The notes beneath the pieces were generated by a model that was given only the letters and a program-made list of their open reading frames with translations, searched no databases and was not told the origin of the DNA. Positions 22,638 to 35,319 of a stretch of 64,000 nt of DNA are shown here, one piece after another (position 1 is the first letter of the stretch; every line of letters begins with the position of its first letter). Both the position numbers and the translations under genes were made by a program. This DNA comes from Isoperla grammatica (taxonomy: Eukaryota; Arthropoda; Insecta; Plecoptera; Perlodidae). Where the stretch lies: the NCBI GenBank assembly GCA_945910005.1, contig OX246741.1, positions 7,958,611-8,022,610 on the forward strand, written 5' to 3'.

Positions 22638-23232
22638 GCAACATGGCGGCGGTGCAAGCCAGCTAATGGCCGCCGTGTGCTGCATCGCAATCTCTTGCAA
22701 CATGGCGGCGGTGCAAGCCAGCTAATGGCCGCCGTGTGCTGCATTGCAATCTCTTGCAACATGGCGGCGGTGCAAGCCAGCTAATGGCCGCCGTGTGCTG
22801 CATCGCAATCTCTTGCAACATGGCGGCGGCATGCAAGCCAGCTAATGGCCGCCGTGTGCTGCATCGCAATCTCTTGCAACATGGCGGCGGTGCAAGCCAG
22901 CCAGCTAATGGCCGCCGTGTGCTGCATCGCAATCTCTTGCAACATGGCGGCGGTGCAAGTCAGCTAATGGCCGCCGTGTGCTGCATCGCAATCTCTTGCA
23001 ACATGGCGGCGGTGCAAGCCAGCTAATGGCCGCCGTGTGCTGCATCGCAATCTCTTGCAACATGGCGGCGGTGCAAGCCAGCTAATGGCCGCCGTGTGCT
23101 GCATCGCAATCTCTTGCAACATGGCGGCGGTGCAAGTCAGCTAATGGCCGCCGTGTGCTGCATCGCAATCTCTTGCAACATGGCGGCGGTGCAAGCCAGC
23201 TAATGGCCGCCGTGTGCTGCATCGCAATCTCA
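22638..23232. repeat. 59-bp tandem array with YY1-like motifs, ten units
   Basis: Units start GCAACATGGCGGCGG at 22638, 22697, 22756, 22815, 22876, 22939, 22998, 23057, 23116 and 23175. Two units have small insertions (+2 and +4). Each unit contains AACATGGCGGC, which matches the known YY1/Pleiohomeotic binding consensus (AAnATGGCGGC), and about 20 bases on the near-inverse CTAATGGCCGCCGTG. The array is strikingly GC-rich against its surroundings. Frames on both strands are by-products of the repetition. YY1 binding is an inference from the motif. Confidence 0.93.
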
Positions 23233-26200
23233 TGCTCATGTTATACTGTGGATGAGAACCACACCCATCTTGAGACATTTAGGTCAGACACTGTGCAGTA
23301 ATTATTTCATGGCGACGTTTAACTATCTCATGAATGTCATTTCCGCCGCCATCAAGTTATGGACAATTATCTTTACTGCGACTAATTTGATATCGGTCTG
23401 TAGAGAGATTGGTCTATAGATCATGTCTGGTTGATTAACTCGATATATATGGGTCAAGATTATATACAGTTTTCAGTGCAAAATGTAGCATAGCATCTGT
23501 CATACTGATCTACCTTTACTGGTACTGAAACTTGAAACAAATGTGTATCGTACATAAAATCTTCAGTACATACATCTTATTGCATGATGTACCTTATATC
23601 GTGTAAGATTGGATTACATCTCCATAGAGAATAGTTTTATTGATAGGAATCTCTTCTGTATAGGGTGTACACCAGCTCAAGATAACTGGACATCACTTCT
23701 TGTCTTAGGAATAAGTAAACGGTGACTTTGGATTCTGGCATTTGTCCGCAGGTGTTCGCACTGTCCAATCACTGATTCATATGCGTTTCATATTTGACAT
23801 ATCGATCTTTGATTGGTTATCGATCACTCACTCGTCGATGGTGTTTGGAGCCTACAGGGTTGGTTTACTCGCATTAAATTAAAGTCCCCCACTGAAAATC
23901 AGTCTTGTTACTGAGTGGGTAGACTTTAAATGTGAATTTGTTTGTTTTATTTATTTATATATAATCAAAGGCTCTAAATTCGATTCCTAGTCGGGATACA
24001 TATTTCTTGGGCGAATTATGATTACATGCAGCTGCAGTGAGCTTAAAATCCTGTATAATAAATTGTGATCTATTTATAGGCGTCGTTTAGTGTTGATGAA
24101 CGGTGTTTATTGATGTCGACGTTTATATACGGATCTCATTACCTACTACGTTTCCGTCAATAACCACACGAAACGTCGCTATATAGGAAATGACGCCGCA
24201 GTTTGCCATTGCCACACGAGTACGAAACACCTTCGTCGCCGACATAATCGTAGTGTTAACGTTAACGTTACGTTTACGACAGAGTGTTAACGGTTACGTT
24301 TACGACAGTTGTGCATGTTCCCCGTTTCCGGTCGCCTTGAGAGCGAAACAATTGGCCGCCGCGCGGTATTTTTGTTTTATGGCGGGTGATTTGCATGTGC
24401 GTTGTGCGCATACCTCGTACGCCGGCAAACGGTTTGCACTGCGGTCATAATCACATTGTTTGTGATCTCGGGTAGTAAATATACTCGGTGCTTGGTTTAG
24501 CAACGCTATAAACTATAAAGGCTACTGGAAGAAACGTGCTGTAATTAACGAACCTGAAATCACACCTTTTCGCTTCGGCTGACATCGATCATACCGTAAT
24601 AAATTTACTTTTAATGTTTTTCTAATTTATTCTTAGAATAATGTTACGTGCCAACTGTTAACTGTGGAATTGTAGTTTCCCTTGAGGAAACATTTATTTG
24701 ATAATAATTTCTAATGGCAGTCTATTATGTTTGTGACGTCATTAAACGATGGTTTATATAAGTAGTTTGTTTAACTTTTCGTCTAAACGACTCGCTGAAA
24801 ATTACTTTTCCGATTAGTATTGTGGTTGTATAGTGTATCTGTCTTGAAGGTGTTCGTGATCCAAGTGGTGTTTGGAGAACATCTTTATTGAGTCATAAAA
24901 GTTTTGCAAAAATATCGGCAACATTTGGAAACGCACGTTGATAACGAATTGGGAGTTTCGTGCGGACACATATCAAGATTTCATTGATCTGGTTTTTACA
25001 CGACAGAAGATTTGTATTGTTCCTACTGTCAATGTATTGTTGACATTACTCAACGTACAAAAATGAGATAATGGCTGAATTTAAAAGTAAAAAAATACCC
25101 GACTTGTATTATTCGAACCCAGATCTTTCATTTTATCGGTGGATGGGTCTTACAAAATATGAGTCCAAACTTACAATGAAAACGTAGATTAAATTCGGAT
25201 TTTGCTTTGCGTTTAGATATTTCATGTTTTATTCCGCAGAACGTTCAGGTTTTGTCCTGCTTCGTTTTTTAGTTTTATGACACAAATAGTTTTTAGTATA
25301 TCACGGTCGTTAGTTTAAAACCTCTCTTCCGTAGAATTATAACGGCTGTTACAATTTCTAATTGAAAACGAGAAGGGCAATTATAATTAGGTGAATGTTT
25401 AATTGTCCGCTGCTTTTAATTAAACTGCGAGCGTGAGTACAACTTCGCTGATGTAAATTGTATATTTTTAGTGTTCGATCACTCTTAAAATAACTGTCAA
25501 GTAACTATATGGGCGTGTTTCTAAAAGATTCTCTTCACGTAAATAATTTAAAGTTTTCTCGTAGTCTGACAGATGTCTAACCTGCAGGTTACTGTTAGTG
25601 ATGCCGACAACAAGTTGTGAACACTGACGTAGCCAACGATCGTTCGAATGTAAACTCATGCACTTTTAATGAGTTAGTTCAAGTTCTTACCGCTGGGAAC
25701 TGAGCGCGTCAGTCGGCGTGATCGGTGGCGGAGTGATACATCTGCAAACAAAAAGAAAAACACACTTTTAACACAATGAGGCCCAATTCATTAATTTCGT
25801 TAAGCTCCGATTTCGTGAGCTCGGTTTGGTAATCATGGTTTCAACAAACATCACATCCAGAATTTATCACGTCACATTCATGTTATTATTTTCTTGTACA
25901 TCTTTTAAAAGAAAAGAAAAGAAAAGAAAAGAAAAAAAGAGTCATTAGAAGAAGAGACGCTACCATTTTTACGAATGTAGCCCCCTTTTCGTCCTCCCAG
26001 CCTTGCAAAGAAGAAGCGGGCGCCAGGATCCGTTAGATAAGCAGGTCCCTTAGCCTTGACTGGTTCAGCCCTAGACTGGGACGGCTCCACCTCGCACCCC
26101 TACTGAGCACCTCGCGTTATCTCACCAGTTGTATCGGACATCCACACGGTGGCAGTTCATACTCCTACTACTTATCACCCCAGTTCTCGGGCATACTCGC

Positions 26201-28304
26201 GTTTTACTCCTGTATTTTTGTATCATTCATTTGCTCTGAAGGGCCCAGCCCGGCGTTTCTGCAGCAAAGTTCGAAGTAGGACTATTGTACTCTATAGTAA
26301 TTAAGCTATTAATGCATACATGCACATATATTAGCCGCATGTATGTACAGTGTATAACGTATTAAAAACGGAAACTTAGTAGAACAGGTAACAATGTGTA
26401 ATTAAAAATATAGGACTATACACTGTTCCTTGTCAATTAATATTATTATAAAACGACGCAATATTTCGAGAGCTAATCAGCTCTCTTCAACAGGCAACCG
26501 TCCACTTCCAAGACTACTAAGAAGTATAACGTATTGGTAATTAGTACAAAATTAAATTTGTTCCTTATTTTTATGATGCCAGTTTGTGTATTATAATTTA
26601 TTCAAATGAAGGTCTGAGTAAACGCCACAACGTTCTTGCACTTTTACAGCTTTGTAGTTATATCCTTCCGTTTAAGTCGTTCAAACAATATTTCTCATAT
26701 CGCCCAACCATTATATAGTAAATGTATATTAGTGTGCAACTTATTATACTATATACTAAACGGTAACTCTCTGTAGATACATTGCACGTTGAGCTACGTC
26801 ACCTATCTAATTGTTCTGTGAAGTCTTTATAGCTGTAGTTGCCCGTATACACTTAATTGTTCCTTTGTTTTTATCGCCGTTATTTACTGTGTTGCATAAA
26901 CGTTGCATTGTAGCCTACGTCTAGTGCAGTAAATAACGTGTTACCGTAAATATTAAATGAGCTCGAGCCGGTTTTGAAATACGATTTTGACCTATATTCA
27001 GTTTCCACGATTTGCATAGTAAAACCCCTGCGGTTGTATCACGAGTTATTTGTGTTCGAAGTTTGATCTATTGTAAATTTATTATTTCAAAGTGAAATTA
27101 ATGATGTATTGCCACCTGTAATGACATGACAGGCATCTAGTGACAAAGGAGATAAATATATCCTCCACATTGTATGAACGCTTCACTTTAACTGTGTAGC
27201 ACCTACAAGAAGTTGGTATCTAAAAGCCGGTGGAAAAAAATAGGTTGTTTCTCAAAGGTGGGAAAAACTTAACATCAACTGTTGTTTACACAAACAAAAA
27301 TTACAATAAGTTGAAACATATATCAAACATGTAAGTTTTGCATGTGAAAAACTACAAAACCAACTCTTTTCATCTTTGAAATATTTATTTAAAATATTAT
27401 TACAATTTGTTGCAATGTTAAAACAGAACCTGGTGTTGTGGTTAAAGAGTGATCACGTGGCTGAGTCGTGTGAGTGACCGAGGGTCGTTAGTCTTGTTGT
27501 TATATAGAGACCGCTGTGCGAAGATCTTCGTCGTTGGCTTGGAACGTAAGACAACCCTATGCCCAAGGGTGTCGTAATCCTAAGTTATAGCGGCCGCACA
27601 CACTACATACAAGATTCATGTAGCTATCTTCCTTGGGAAATGTTTAATTACATGTTAAATATTTAGTAATTAATTCTAGTAATTAATATTTCAATGGATT
27701 AATTTATCAACTTGAGGCTATTTTCGAGGTGCCCATAAGTTACTTCATGCCGAGAACAGCTTGAGAACTTTATCCCGTTGGGGCCATTCTCGCTATGATA
27801 GTCTCCTTGCTGCTTCATGAACATTCATACATTTTTCATACTTTCTATACCTACGCTTCCTTCCGCGATCATTCCAATCTGCTCAGTATGAGCTCATACA
27901 TGTACCTATACCCCTTGTCTTATCGTCAGCATGTTCACTGTTCGTATTAAACGTGTTGAGGTTATCGCTTCACACGTGCATCCAACTCTTATAGTACAAC
28001 AACTCACTATCTATGTTCAATACACAATTGCGTACGAGCACGTGCGTGTTACACTACTGTCAGAATCAACAGGTTGTTCCAAACGATTATAAATTTTGAT
28101 TTATGAATCGTGTTAAGTTGTGTAGTTCATTCTTAACCTTTAACGTCGACATTCCTATATCTATAACTATTCAAAATACCCCAATTCCTAATTGGTCACC
28201 TGAAGTGGGGGGAATTTTGTCCGCGGGGTTCTTTCCTACAAAAACAAATATTAGTTATTATTACTCGGAGTGATATTATAGTTATTTCGTACACGCATTT
28301 TGCA
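23233..28304. other. AT-rich DNA, no clear gene, scattered small repeats
   Basis: Contains an inverted pair AAAGTCCCCCACT/AGTGGGTAGACTTT at 23881-23928, a nearby duplication TACGTTTACGACAG near 24260-24307, and an (AAAAG)n run at 25906-25940. A block at 26450-26510 (CGACGCAATATTTCGAGAG) may be a retroelement fragment. A minus-strand frame at 25468-25659 has an internal CAG|GTTAGA donor and moderate coding character but no identity. TGACGTCA occurs at 24733. Confidence 0.4.
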
Positions 28305-28369
28305 GGTAACGGGATACGAACCCACCTCCTCTTGGGCTCCCTATGAGGTACTCAGACTTACCGCGACGA
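28305..28369 (-). tRNA. tRNA-like fragment (probable SINE head or tRNA pseudogene)
   Basis: On the minus strand GGTGGGTTCGTATCCCGTTACC forms a T-arm with a B-box-like GGTTCGTATCCC. About 40 bases upstream TAAGTCTGAGTACC resembles a degenerate A box. The cloverleaf is incomplete and followed by a poly-G/C region, so it is not a functional tRNA gene. Confidence 0.35.
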
Positions 28370-28475
28370 GGGGGGGGGGGGGGTTACTTATATCACGCGA
28401 CCGTAAACCTCCGTTGAGTTATGCGCGCTACCGTAACACATTTCCCAGGGGACTCCCCCCCTCCCCCCCCCCCCC
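28370..28475. repeat. Poly-G (14) and poly-C (13) inverted pair
   Basis: A G run at 28370-28383 and a C run at 28463-28475 are 79 bases apart, so they could pair as a hairpin or form G-quadruplexes on opposite strands. A comparable pair is at 52361/52427. Confidence 0.9.
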
Positions 28476-28921
28476 GCGAGGGGTCGTTCTTTCCTGAGAC
28501 GGGAGACGACGAACGAACGAAAGACGACGGAAATTGAATTGATGCCTGTCTTATGTTCCTGTGCGCACGCGCGCAAAACTGAAAAAAATCCAAAACTAGC
28601 AAAGAAAATAATGTTCTAAGTGTTCTCGCGTAAGCGACGTAAAAACGACGACGAGACGACGACGCTGGATATTAAATTAGAGGTGTTGTCTTTTAGGTAA
28701 AACTTCTGCTTTTATGTTAACTGAAGTTGTTTTTGTATAATTAAAATATATAAAGTACGTTTAACTTTCTTCGTTTTCGCAATTCCTTTTACCAGATTAC
28801 ATTTTGTGTTGCGTAAATCAAGGTTTCGTTCGTAAGGTTATAGACCATAGTGGCCATGGTCGATTAGGAGTTGGTCATATATAAAGCACAGCTGTTCCTT
28901 AGGCCCGACCGAATCGAATCC

Positions 28922-29176
28922 TGGGCCCAGATTCACAAAGGCACCCAAGTGCTAAGACATCCTAGTTTAGGCAAATCTTAATGGTACAAATCACGCATAT
29001 GTCGTTGTGCAATGTCATAAAGATAAAATATAGTAAAATATCAACAATTTAACTAATAATATTTTATTTGTGGATGTGTTATAATACCAAGAGATGATTC
29101 ATCTTAATTTATCTAGCTATGATTTGCGTAACTTAGGACAACTTAGAGTTAGACATCTTTGTGAATCCAGGCCCTG
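28922..29176. mobile_element. ~255-bp inverted-repeat element with AGATTCACAAAG ends
   Basis: Left end GGGCCCAGATTCACAAAG, right end CTTTGTGAATCCAGGCCC. Terminal repeats are ~20 bases with two mismatches and the interior is AT-rich. The same GATTCACAA theme ends the smaller elements at 59259 and 59446. A non-autonomous DNA transposon is the simplest reading. Confidence 0.7.
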
Positions 29177-32100
29177 GTTTAGATATGGATATCATGTTAT
29201 GTTTTATCAGTAGTTGTTGTTAATTACAGGGCAGAGCTCAAAAGTGGTATAGAATATAAAAGTGTTGAAACATCGTTGCCTGTATATCATATCATTGAAT
29301 TAGTCGAGCATCGTCTTAATATGATTCTCCATAAAATAGTTTAATTGTTTAGTTAGGAGTAAGTAAATAGCTACTTATCAACCCAGACAATAATTAAACT
29401 TAGGTGTCATCACGAAGTGTATATTATGATGTAATATGCCATGGCCCATGTGTCTAGAAATAAAACTTACTCACATGATCGTGTCGATTATTACCTTTGC
29501 CAAAACCACGAGGCATACAATCCAAATGTAATCATCGTATGGCTACAATTCACATTCGCAAAACATTTTCTCCGCGGGTTTTGTTGTGTACAGCGGCCGT
29601 TTCCCGCGTTCGGGTGGTTGCGGTGAACTCCATTTGCATTTGAACACCCGGCCATGTCTGTTTGCGGCGAACAACGAACAGGGTGCGAGGTAATGACTCC
29701 CAACCACCCAATGGGAAGCCGGGTTCTGTTTAATTGTGGTTTATTTATACCGAAACCATGGGACATGCGGGGCAAGACTATAATATGTATGAGATGAGCC
29801 TTACGGTAGGAAAAATTCAGTTTGGTCCATAAAAACGTTGGTTATAAAACACTGCCGAATAGGAATTATTTTATATTTAACGGGGTCTGGAGAGGTGGTG
29901 GGGGGGGGGGGGGGGGAGGGCGGGAGACATGCGTACAAGGTTAAGCTCAGCCCTGCTAGAAAAAATCAGCTCTTGTACAATAGAAAGCTCTGTTATAAAA
30001 CAATTGTATAGTTCGGTCTTGGAAAGGGGAAGAATTATAAACAAGTCTTGGTTTAATTTGACATTCTACTGTTTAAAATAATAAATCACAAAATATTGCT
30101 ATTATTTGTTGTGTGATCTCATCACACCTGAAAGGTATAGCCTCAAAATTGAAGTCTTTCGGTATCGTTAAACGAAATGTGTACACTTGTAGTTGTATTC
30201 TGAGCGTTATTAAACGCCGTTTTGGAAATCGTAGAAAAACGACCGTACGGCGTTTACAACTCGTGGAAACACGTTTACAACGACTAAAAATACATAAAAT
30301 ATCTTTCAATTTCATATTACTGGAAAAAGTTTCTTCATGTTCTGCCGGGCGAATCTCGTTAAATGTACAGTTGCATCAAGTATTTATGTACTGGACGAAT
30401 TGATGCGTCCGGTCCCTCGCTTTTCTGTTTCTAGTGGTTACTAGGGGAAGATAAAAAAGTAAGAACTAAAGTGAAAAAGTTACCCTTTAAGTAGATGCAG
30501 CATGTAACTTATGGGTCTTCCCGCTTTGACGTCAGACTGGGAAGTTAAAGAGTGGGAAGTACGAAGTGCGAAGTTCCATAAGCTACTTTCTCTTTTTACT
30601 TTCCTAACTTCTCCGTATAGCGCGTGCTAAAGCCTTCCACCGAAGTTTTTAACAAGTTAATTATCTAAGTGTTTGTTATGATTATAACCGAACATCAGCC
30701 AAAGCTTCAATTAGCCGAAAAGTTTGTATTTAAAAGAGGGAGAGAGAATTCAATTTGATTAAGTTTACATTCTTTTGATGAAGATTTACTGCGGGCTATT
30801 TTAAGACACTGTAACCCACCCACTAGAGTCACTTCTGAAATTACTTCTCAACCATTCATCGTCAGTTGTCACCGATTATCACGTGCGCAAGTAAATGTTG
30901 AGGTGTATGGACACTAATAGTAACCTACGATTAACACAAAACACTCCCAGTTTTTATTGGCGACATATTTAACATTCCTTGTGTGTTTGGTAGACATATT
31001 GTAATGTAATCGCTCATTTTATTAACTTCTATTCGTTAATGTATTTCCTAACTCACAGTGCTAAGACAATGTGACGATCAGCGCTGGCTGTGATTTGGTG
31101 CGTATGCGTGTGCGTGTGCATGTGTAGGGACTAGGCACTAGGGTGAGAGTGGCAAGGTGGGTCTTCATTTGATAGTCTAAACGTGTACAACCATGCATCT
31201 CGCTAATGGATATTATAACACGTTTTCCATTCCGTATACAAGGAGGTTTGCGAGTGAAATTCACTCAATTTTGTCGAGATCTAAAAGAATTAGCCGTCTA
31301 AAAATAAGCCCTTCTCTTTTTCCTCTTCTCTAAAATTAATTTTCCAGCCCACACAGTATAGCCGAACCCGTTCTTCAAAGCTCTGTAATTTTAATGCTAT
31401 TTTTAGCGACACTTTGAAGTGGCATTTTCATTTTTACTTGGAATGAAGTCTACGCGAGTTCAGACATTCATAACAAACCCACTCATAAATACAAATAGGA
31501 ACGCTCTCGTTCTTCATTGTCCCCCCCTCTCCCTCCCTCCCACATACATTCATCTACAAGCAACCTGAGTGATCGCTTTCTCAAACCGAGTATATCAGGT
31601 CTCTCGAGTTGTCTGCGGCTGTTTTCAGTCAGCATATTGTCTCGTTCCTGTAAATTCATCCTTTTTCACTATGCATTCATGATTATGATTGCTGGTTTAT
31701 TCTGGAATATACATTTTGTCTTATAGTAATAATAGAAATAATAACGTTGTTTATTTGAAAGCTGCATTTGATTGGTTCGCCGTCAACTTTGATCAGGCAT
31801 TACCCTGAGTACTGTAAGCCTTTGCACGCACACCGATAGCCCATCGTGTTTACTAATTGTACTTTAGCTTGATACCTATTGTACCTGTTATACCAGTCTG
31901 TCAATATTATCATATCGTATAAATTACGGCAGCTATATAACAAACCGCCGCCCCTTCTGCCAAGTCACTTGGACCGTTCACTTATACGACGGTTAATCGT
32001 TATATGGATCCACCTTTTAGACATCTTGTTTTATGGCCGCGAACGTGACCCATATACTTCTTTGATCGTACATCGACATAAACGTGGTGTAATGTATTAT

Positions 32101-32425
32101 ATAAGTCACACAGAAACTGTTTAATCAGGTATAAAATGACTTAACAACCATAGGTATAAAACTGTAACCGAGGTCACTAACTTAAAACCTGGGAATTTTC
32201 AGACTATACTTCCTGTACTCATTACTTCATCCTACTAGGATGAAGGTCCACGCCAGAAGCATAAGCATTATATAAGCATAAGCATTCATCAGTTTGTCCT
32301 CGGTCTGAGGAAAGAGTAGGAAGTGATGAAAAATTTTACCAGGTTTTAAATAGTTGATGGCTACAAATGTATTTGCGAAATACAGTTTTATGATAGTATG
32401 AAAGACAGAAGGTAAAAACTGACCT
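29177..32425. other. AT-rich DNA with a poly-G tract, no clear gene
   Basis: 17 G at 29900-29916. A purine-rich run of GAAGT words at 30536-30575 follows a TGACGTCA at 30528. The 94-codon minus frame at 29491-29775 is rich in Cys and Asn but lacks splice sites or a recognisable spacing. Frames at 30073-30403 oppose each other and neither looks coding. Confidence 0.45.
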
Positions 32426-32520
32426 GCTGGGAATCGAACCCAGGTCTTCCGCTAGCCGGGCGAGCTGTCTCTTGTGTAGTGCCTGCCTGGCAAGTAGGAG
32501 ACCCAGGCTCGATTCCCAGC
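32426..32520. repeat. Two tRNA-derived heads in inverted arrangement
   Basis: On the minus strand CTGGGTTCGATTCCCAG is a perfect T-arm, preceded by an anticodon-arm-like GCTCGCCCGGCTAGCGG. On the plus strand CCTGCCTGGCAAGTAGG (anticodon-like arm) is followed by GGCTCGATTCCCAGC with a B-box-like core. The ends form a 25-base imperfect inverted repeat (GCTGGGAATCGA on the left). These look like two SINE heads head to head, or one rearranged tRNA-derived repeat. No complete cloverleaf exists. Confidence 0.6.
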
Positions 32521-34635
32521 GGGGTTGGTGTTTACTTTCTGTTTCACATACCAATACATGTTTAATGCATGGTTACTGCTCTTGACATGTATCTCTCCCA
32601 ATAACCTGTTTTCTAAGCTTGTGGTCTAATTACTCAACATTCTTCTTCTCTGTGCAAGTCTTGACGTGTTCATGGCTCGTTGTCAGTAATATCCACTTAG
32701 CCTTCTTTTAAGAGTATACACGTTTAAATATTTACAGCAAGCGCGTGTAAAGCTGCCAATAATTGTTTATATTCCGAACGTTCTATTGTAGTTACAAGCG
32801 CACTAACAGTTTTTTATTTTCACATTTGTGTAGCAGTGAATTTCAATAGTCGTGTTTGCTAGAGATGGATAATTTCGTTACTTTTGATTCTAAGCTTTAC
32901 TGGCGGAGAAGAAAAGGGAGAACAGTTATTTCTGTTGCTAGACAAAGCAAAGTGTTTACTAATGATTTTGGCTTAACATCTCATGATTTGTCAACGTTGC
33001 TAATCGAGACGACGAGTAGGTGATGTATGAAGACTGAAAACATCATTGAATTCAATGGCCACGCTATAGATTTGAACCTGACCCCATGGTTTGTTCCAGC
33101 TAAACTGTGCGGTTTACCCCAATAAGGAATACTACAAAATATCCTAGAATATGAAATCATCATAAGTAACAATAATAATTGATAACAAGATCCAACCATG
33201 CAATTGTTTTCTTTTTCATTAGTTTTCAATATGACTACATATTGCGTTATTGTTCTTATGTAACGTGAAGAAATCTACGGTCTTCGTTTTATGAAGCAGT
33301 TTTTTTTTATAACGGATATAAAAATATTTAATAACTACATATTGCGCAAGGGAATACATACATGTATGGTACGGTTAGGTCGCCCAGCTTTGTTGGTTTA
33401 TGTTCGTCGCGTTATGCGTACTAACAATCGTAATACTGAGGAACGCGACCCGTAGCCTCGCAGTCCCGGGACAGACTTTTATTACACAGTCTATAAAGTA
33501 CGTCACATTTATCTATATTGAACATAAAAACAGATTTTAAATTGCTGTGGTATTCATAGTTTTCATGTGACGTCACACGGCGGCCATATTGGTTTTGTGT
33601 GTAAGCATAACCTTGAAGATGAACGGGCATACGTTTTAGATCGCATCAAAGCAGTGCTTGGAATTAAATACGCATAATCATTAGCGATAAAAAACAACTA
33701 CTATAATATGTTGTTTTATTTTATTTCAAAGACATGGGTTAATTAAATCAGTTGTTATGTTTCTATTAAAATTAGCTTCAACTGTTTCTTCATATGGCAA
33801 CATAAACATATACCGTTCGTAAACATAAACCGTTCATATATACATGTGTTGTTAAATTTTGTTTTAATTTTAAGTCTAGAATATCTATATATAAGTTTTT
33901 TGACAAAGCTATAATGTTACTAAATATTTTTTACTATATATGTTTTTAATGTTTTAAAATGTAATTTACAGCTGCTCAATAACAATAAACAACAATAAAC
34001 AATATCACGAAGATGATCGCGACCAGCCCATAGTTCTAAGGTTCATGCAAACCATCATTACAACTGCGCTCACTTTTATACATCCTTGAGTCTAGTACAT
34101 TGGGTGACGTAGAAGAAAGCACTGTAGTATAGCATAGGCGGGATTCCATTAGGCTATGCTACTTCCACTGGGGGCGATTCCGTCTTGTTTGCCGTGATTC
34201 AAGCAATGTCGCACACCGCTCTCTACAGTTAATTCCTATTACTACGGTAAACACATTAGCGTCGTAGTCTTGTTGCTCTCTATAACGGAGATGTAGTGGT
34301 CTCGTTACAACCAACGGCTCTTATTAGCCAGTGAACCTAGCTTCCTTCTGTTCTTACCTCGGAGAAACTCGTTTCTTGCTGCTCATCCCGCTTTATTCGT
34401 TTTTCTTAAATATGCATGGAAATAGACTTTTAAAGAGAGAAACAAATATATAAGTACACCAAACAGACAAATATATACATTTGTAATTATTGTCCATACC
34501 CACTCAGTAATGCAAGAACTGAATTTCAGTGGAGGACATTGATGCAATTTTCTTATGTGCTTCGTTGTTATGACGTTTCTGAAGTCATCGTTTACATCTA
34601 CACCAGTACCATATTAAAGATAGAATAACTCTTCA
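32521..34635. other. AT-rich DNA without a supported gene
   Basis: At 33566-33590 a palindromic TGACGTCA is followed by CGGCGGCCATATTGG, a YY1-like block that resembles GCAGCCATATTGG at 42061. The rest has only short frames and many A/T runs, with ACAATAAACAATA-type repetition near 33975. Confidence 0.45.
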
Positions 34636-34919
34636 CAGTAGAGTTCCGCGCGAGTATACGCCATGGCCACACCATTTCCCCCCCGTTTTGTACACCCATA
34701 GATACGTTGAAAGACCTGCTACCCCGGGATTTCTTGTTTTCCTAGAACGATCGGACCTCATCGCCTTGAAGAATGTGATGAGTGCATTCAGTCATCCATC
34801 TGAATTCCCGTCCTTTGCTCGAGTTTGAATGGAGATAATTGCTCGATTGGACTTTGCTCTAGGGGTGTATCAAGAAAACTACCTAAAAGGTTGGTGTAAA
34901 CTCCTGCGGAACTTCACTG
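34636..34919 (+). mobile_element. CAGTRGAG inverted-repeat element, copy 3 (284 bp)
   Basis: Same orientation as copy 1, from CAGTAGAGTTCCGCGCGAG to CTCCTGCGGAACTTCACTG. It includes GATACGTTGAAAGA and ACTACCTAAAAGGTTGG of the family. Immediately after its right end a tRNA-derived repeat begins on the opposite strand. Confidence 0.85.
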
Positions 34920-34924
34920 TAGCA

Positions 34925-35115
34925 GTGCCCAGAGCCGTCAGATACCTCCCTGCTAGTGTCATCCCTGCATACTGGTTCAATGCCTGAGTGTTGTCTTGAC
35001 CGGTGCCACTCTTGGGTTATATCAAGTTTACAGTTAAAATACCCAGCCCGAACCGGCAATCGAACCCTGAATAGGAAGCAGCCACGAACAAACCGAGCCA
35101 CACACAATGTTGCGA
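34925..35115 (-). repeat. Probable tRNA-derived SINE
   Basis: Reading the minus strand from 35115: an A-box-like TGGCTCGGTTTG, about 40 bases later a B-box-like GGGTTCGATTGCC, then a non-tRNA body (GGGCTGGGTATTTTAACTG and onward) reaching the transposon at 34919. A/B box spacing fits RNA polymerase III SINE promoters. No second copy in this window confirms its limits. Confidence 0.4.
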
Positions 35116-35302
35116 GCTCTGTGCTCGAGTCCCGACCGGCTCCAACGTGTGTACGCTAATCTTCATGTGACGTCACAATAGGAAGTCTTTCGTGCTCGGC
35201 TTTGTTCTCGCGTTGTGATCGCATCATTATCAGGCCTATACACGTTAGCTGTAGCTCGGACCCGTCTCGAACACAATAGAGTATAGCTGATCGGGGATCA
35301 CG

Positions 35303-35318
35303 CCCCCCCCCCCCCCCC
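35303..35318. repeat. Poly-C tract, 16 C
   Basis: Uninterrupted run in an otherwise mixed sequence. A palindromic TGACGTCA lies 135 bases before it at 35167. Confidence 0.95.
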
Positions 35319-35319
35319 G

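Noticed and set aside
22663..23026. 89-96 codon frames on both strands in the 59-bp array
   Set aside because: Repetition of a GC-rich unit keeps frames open; unit insertions of +2 and +4 break any common frame.
26450..26510. Possible Penelope-type retroelement fragment
   Set aside because: The impression rests on one short block and no reverse transcriptase or second copy is present.
29491..29775. Cys/Asn-rich 94-codon minus frame as a secreted peptide
   Set aside because: No signal peptide, no regular cysteine spacing and no ATG context worth trusting.
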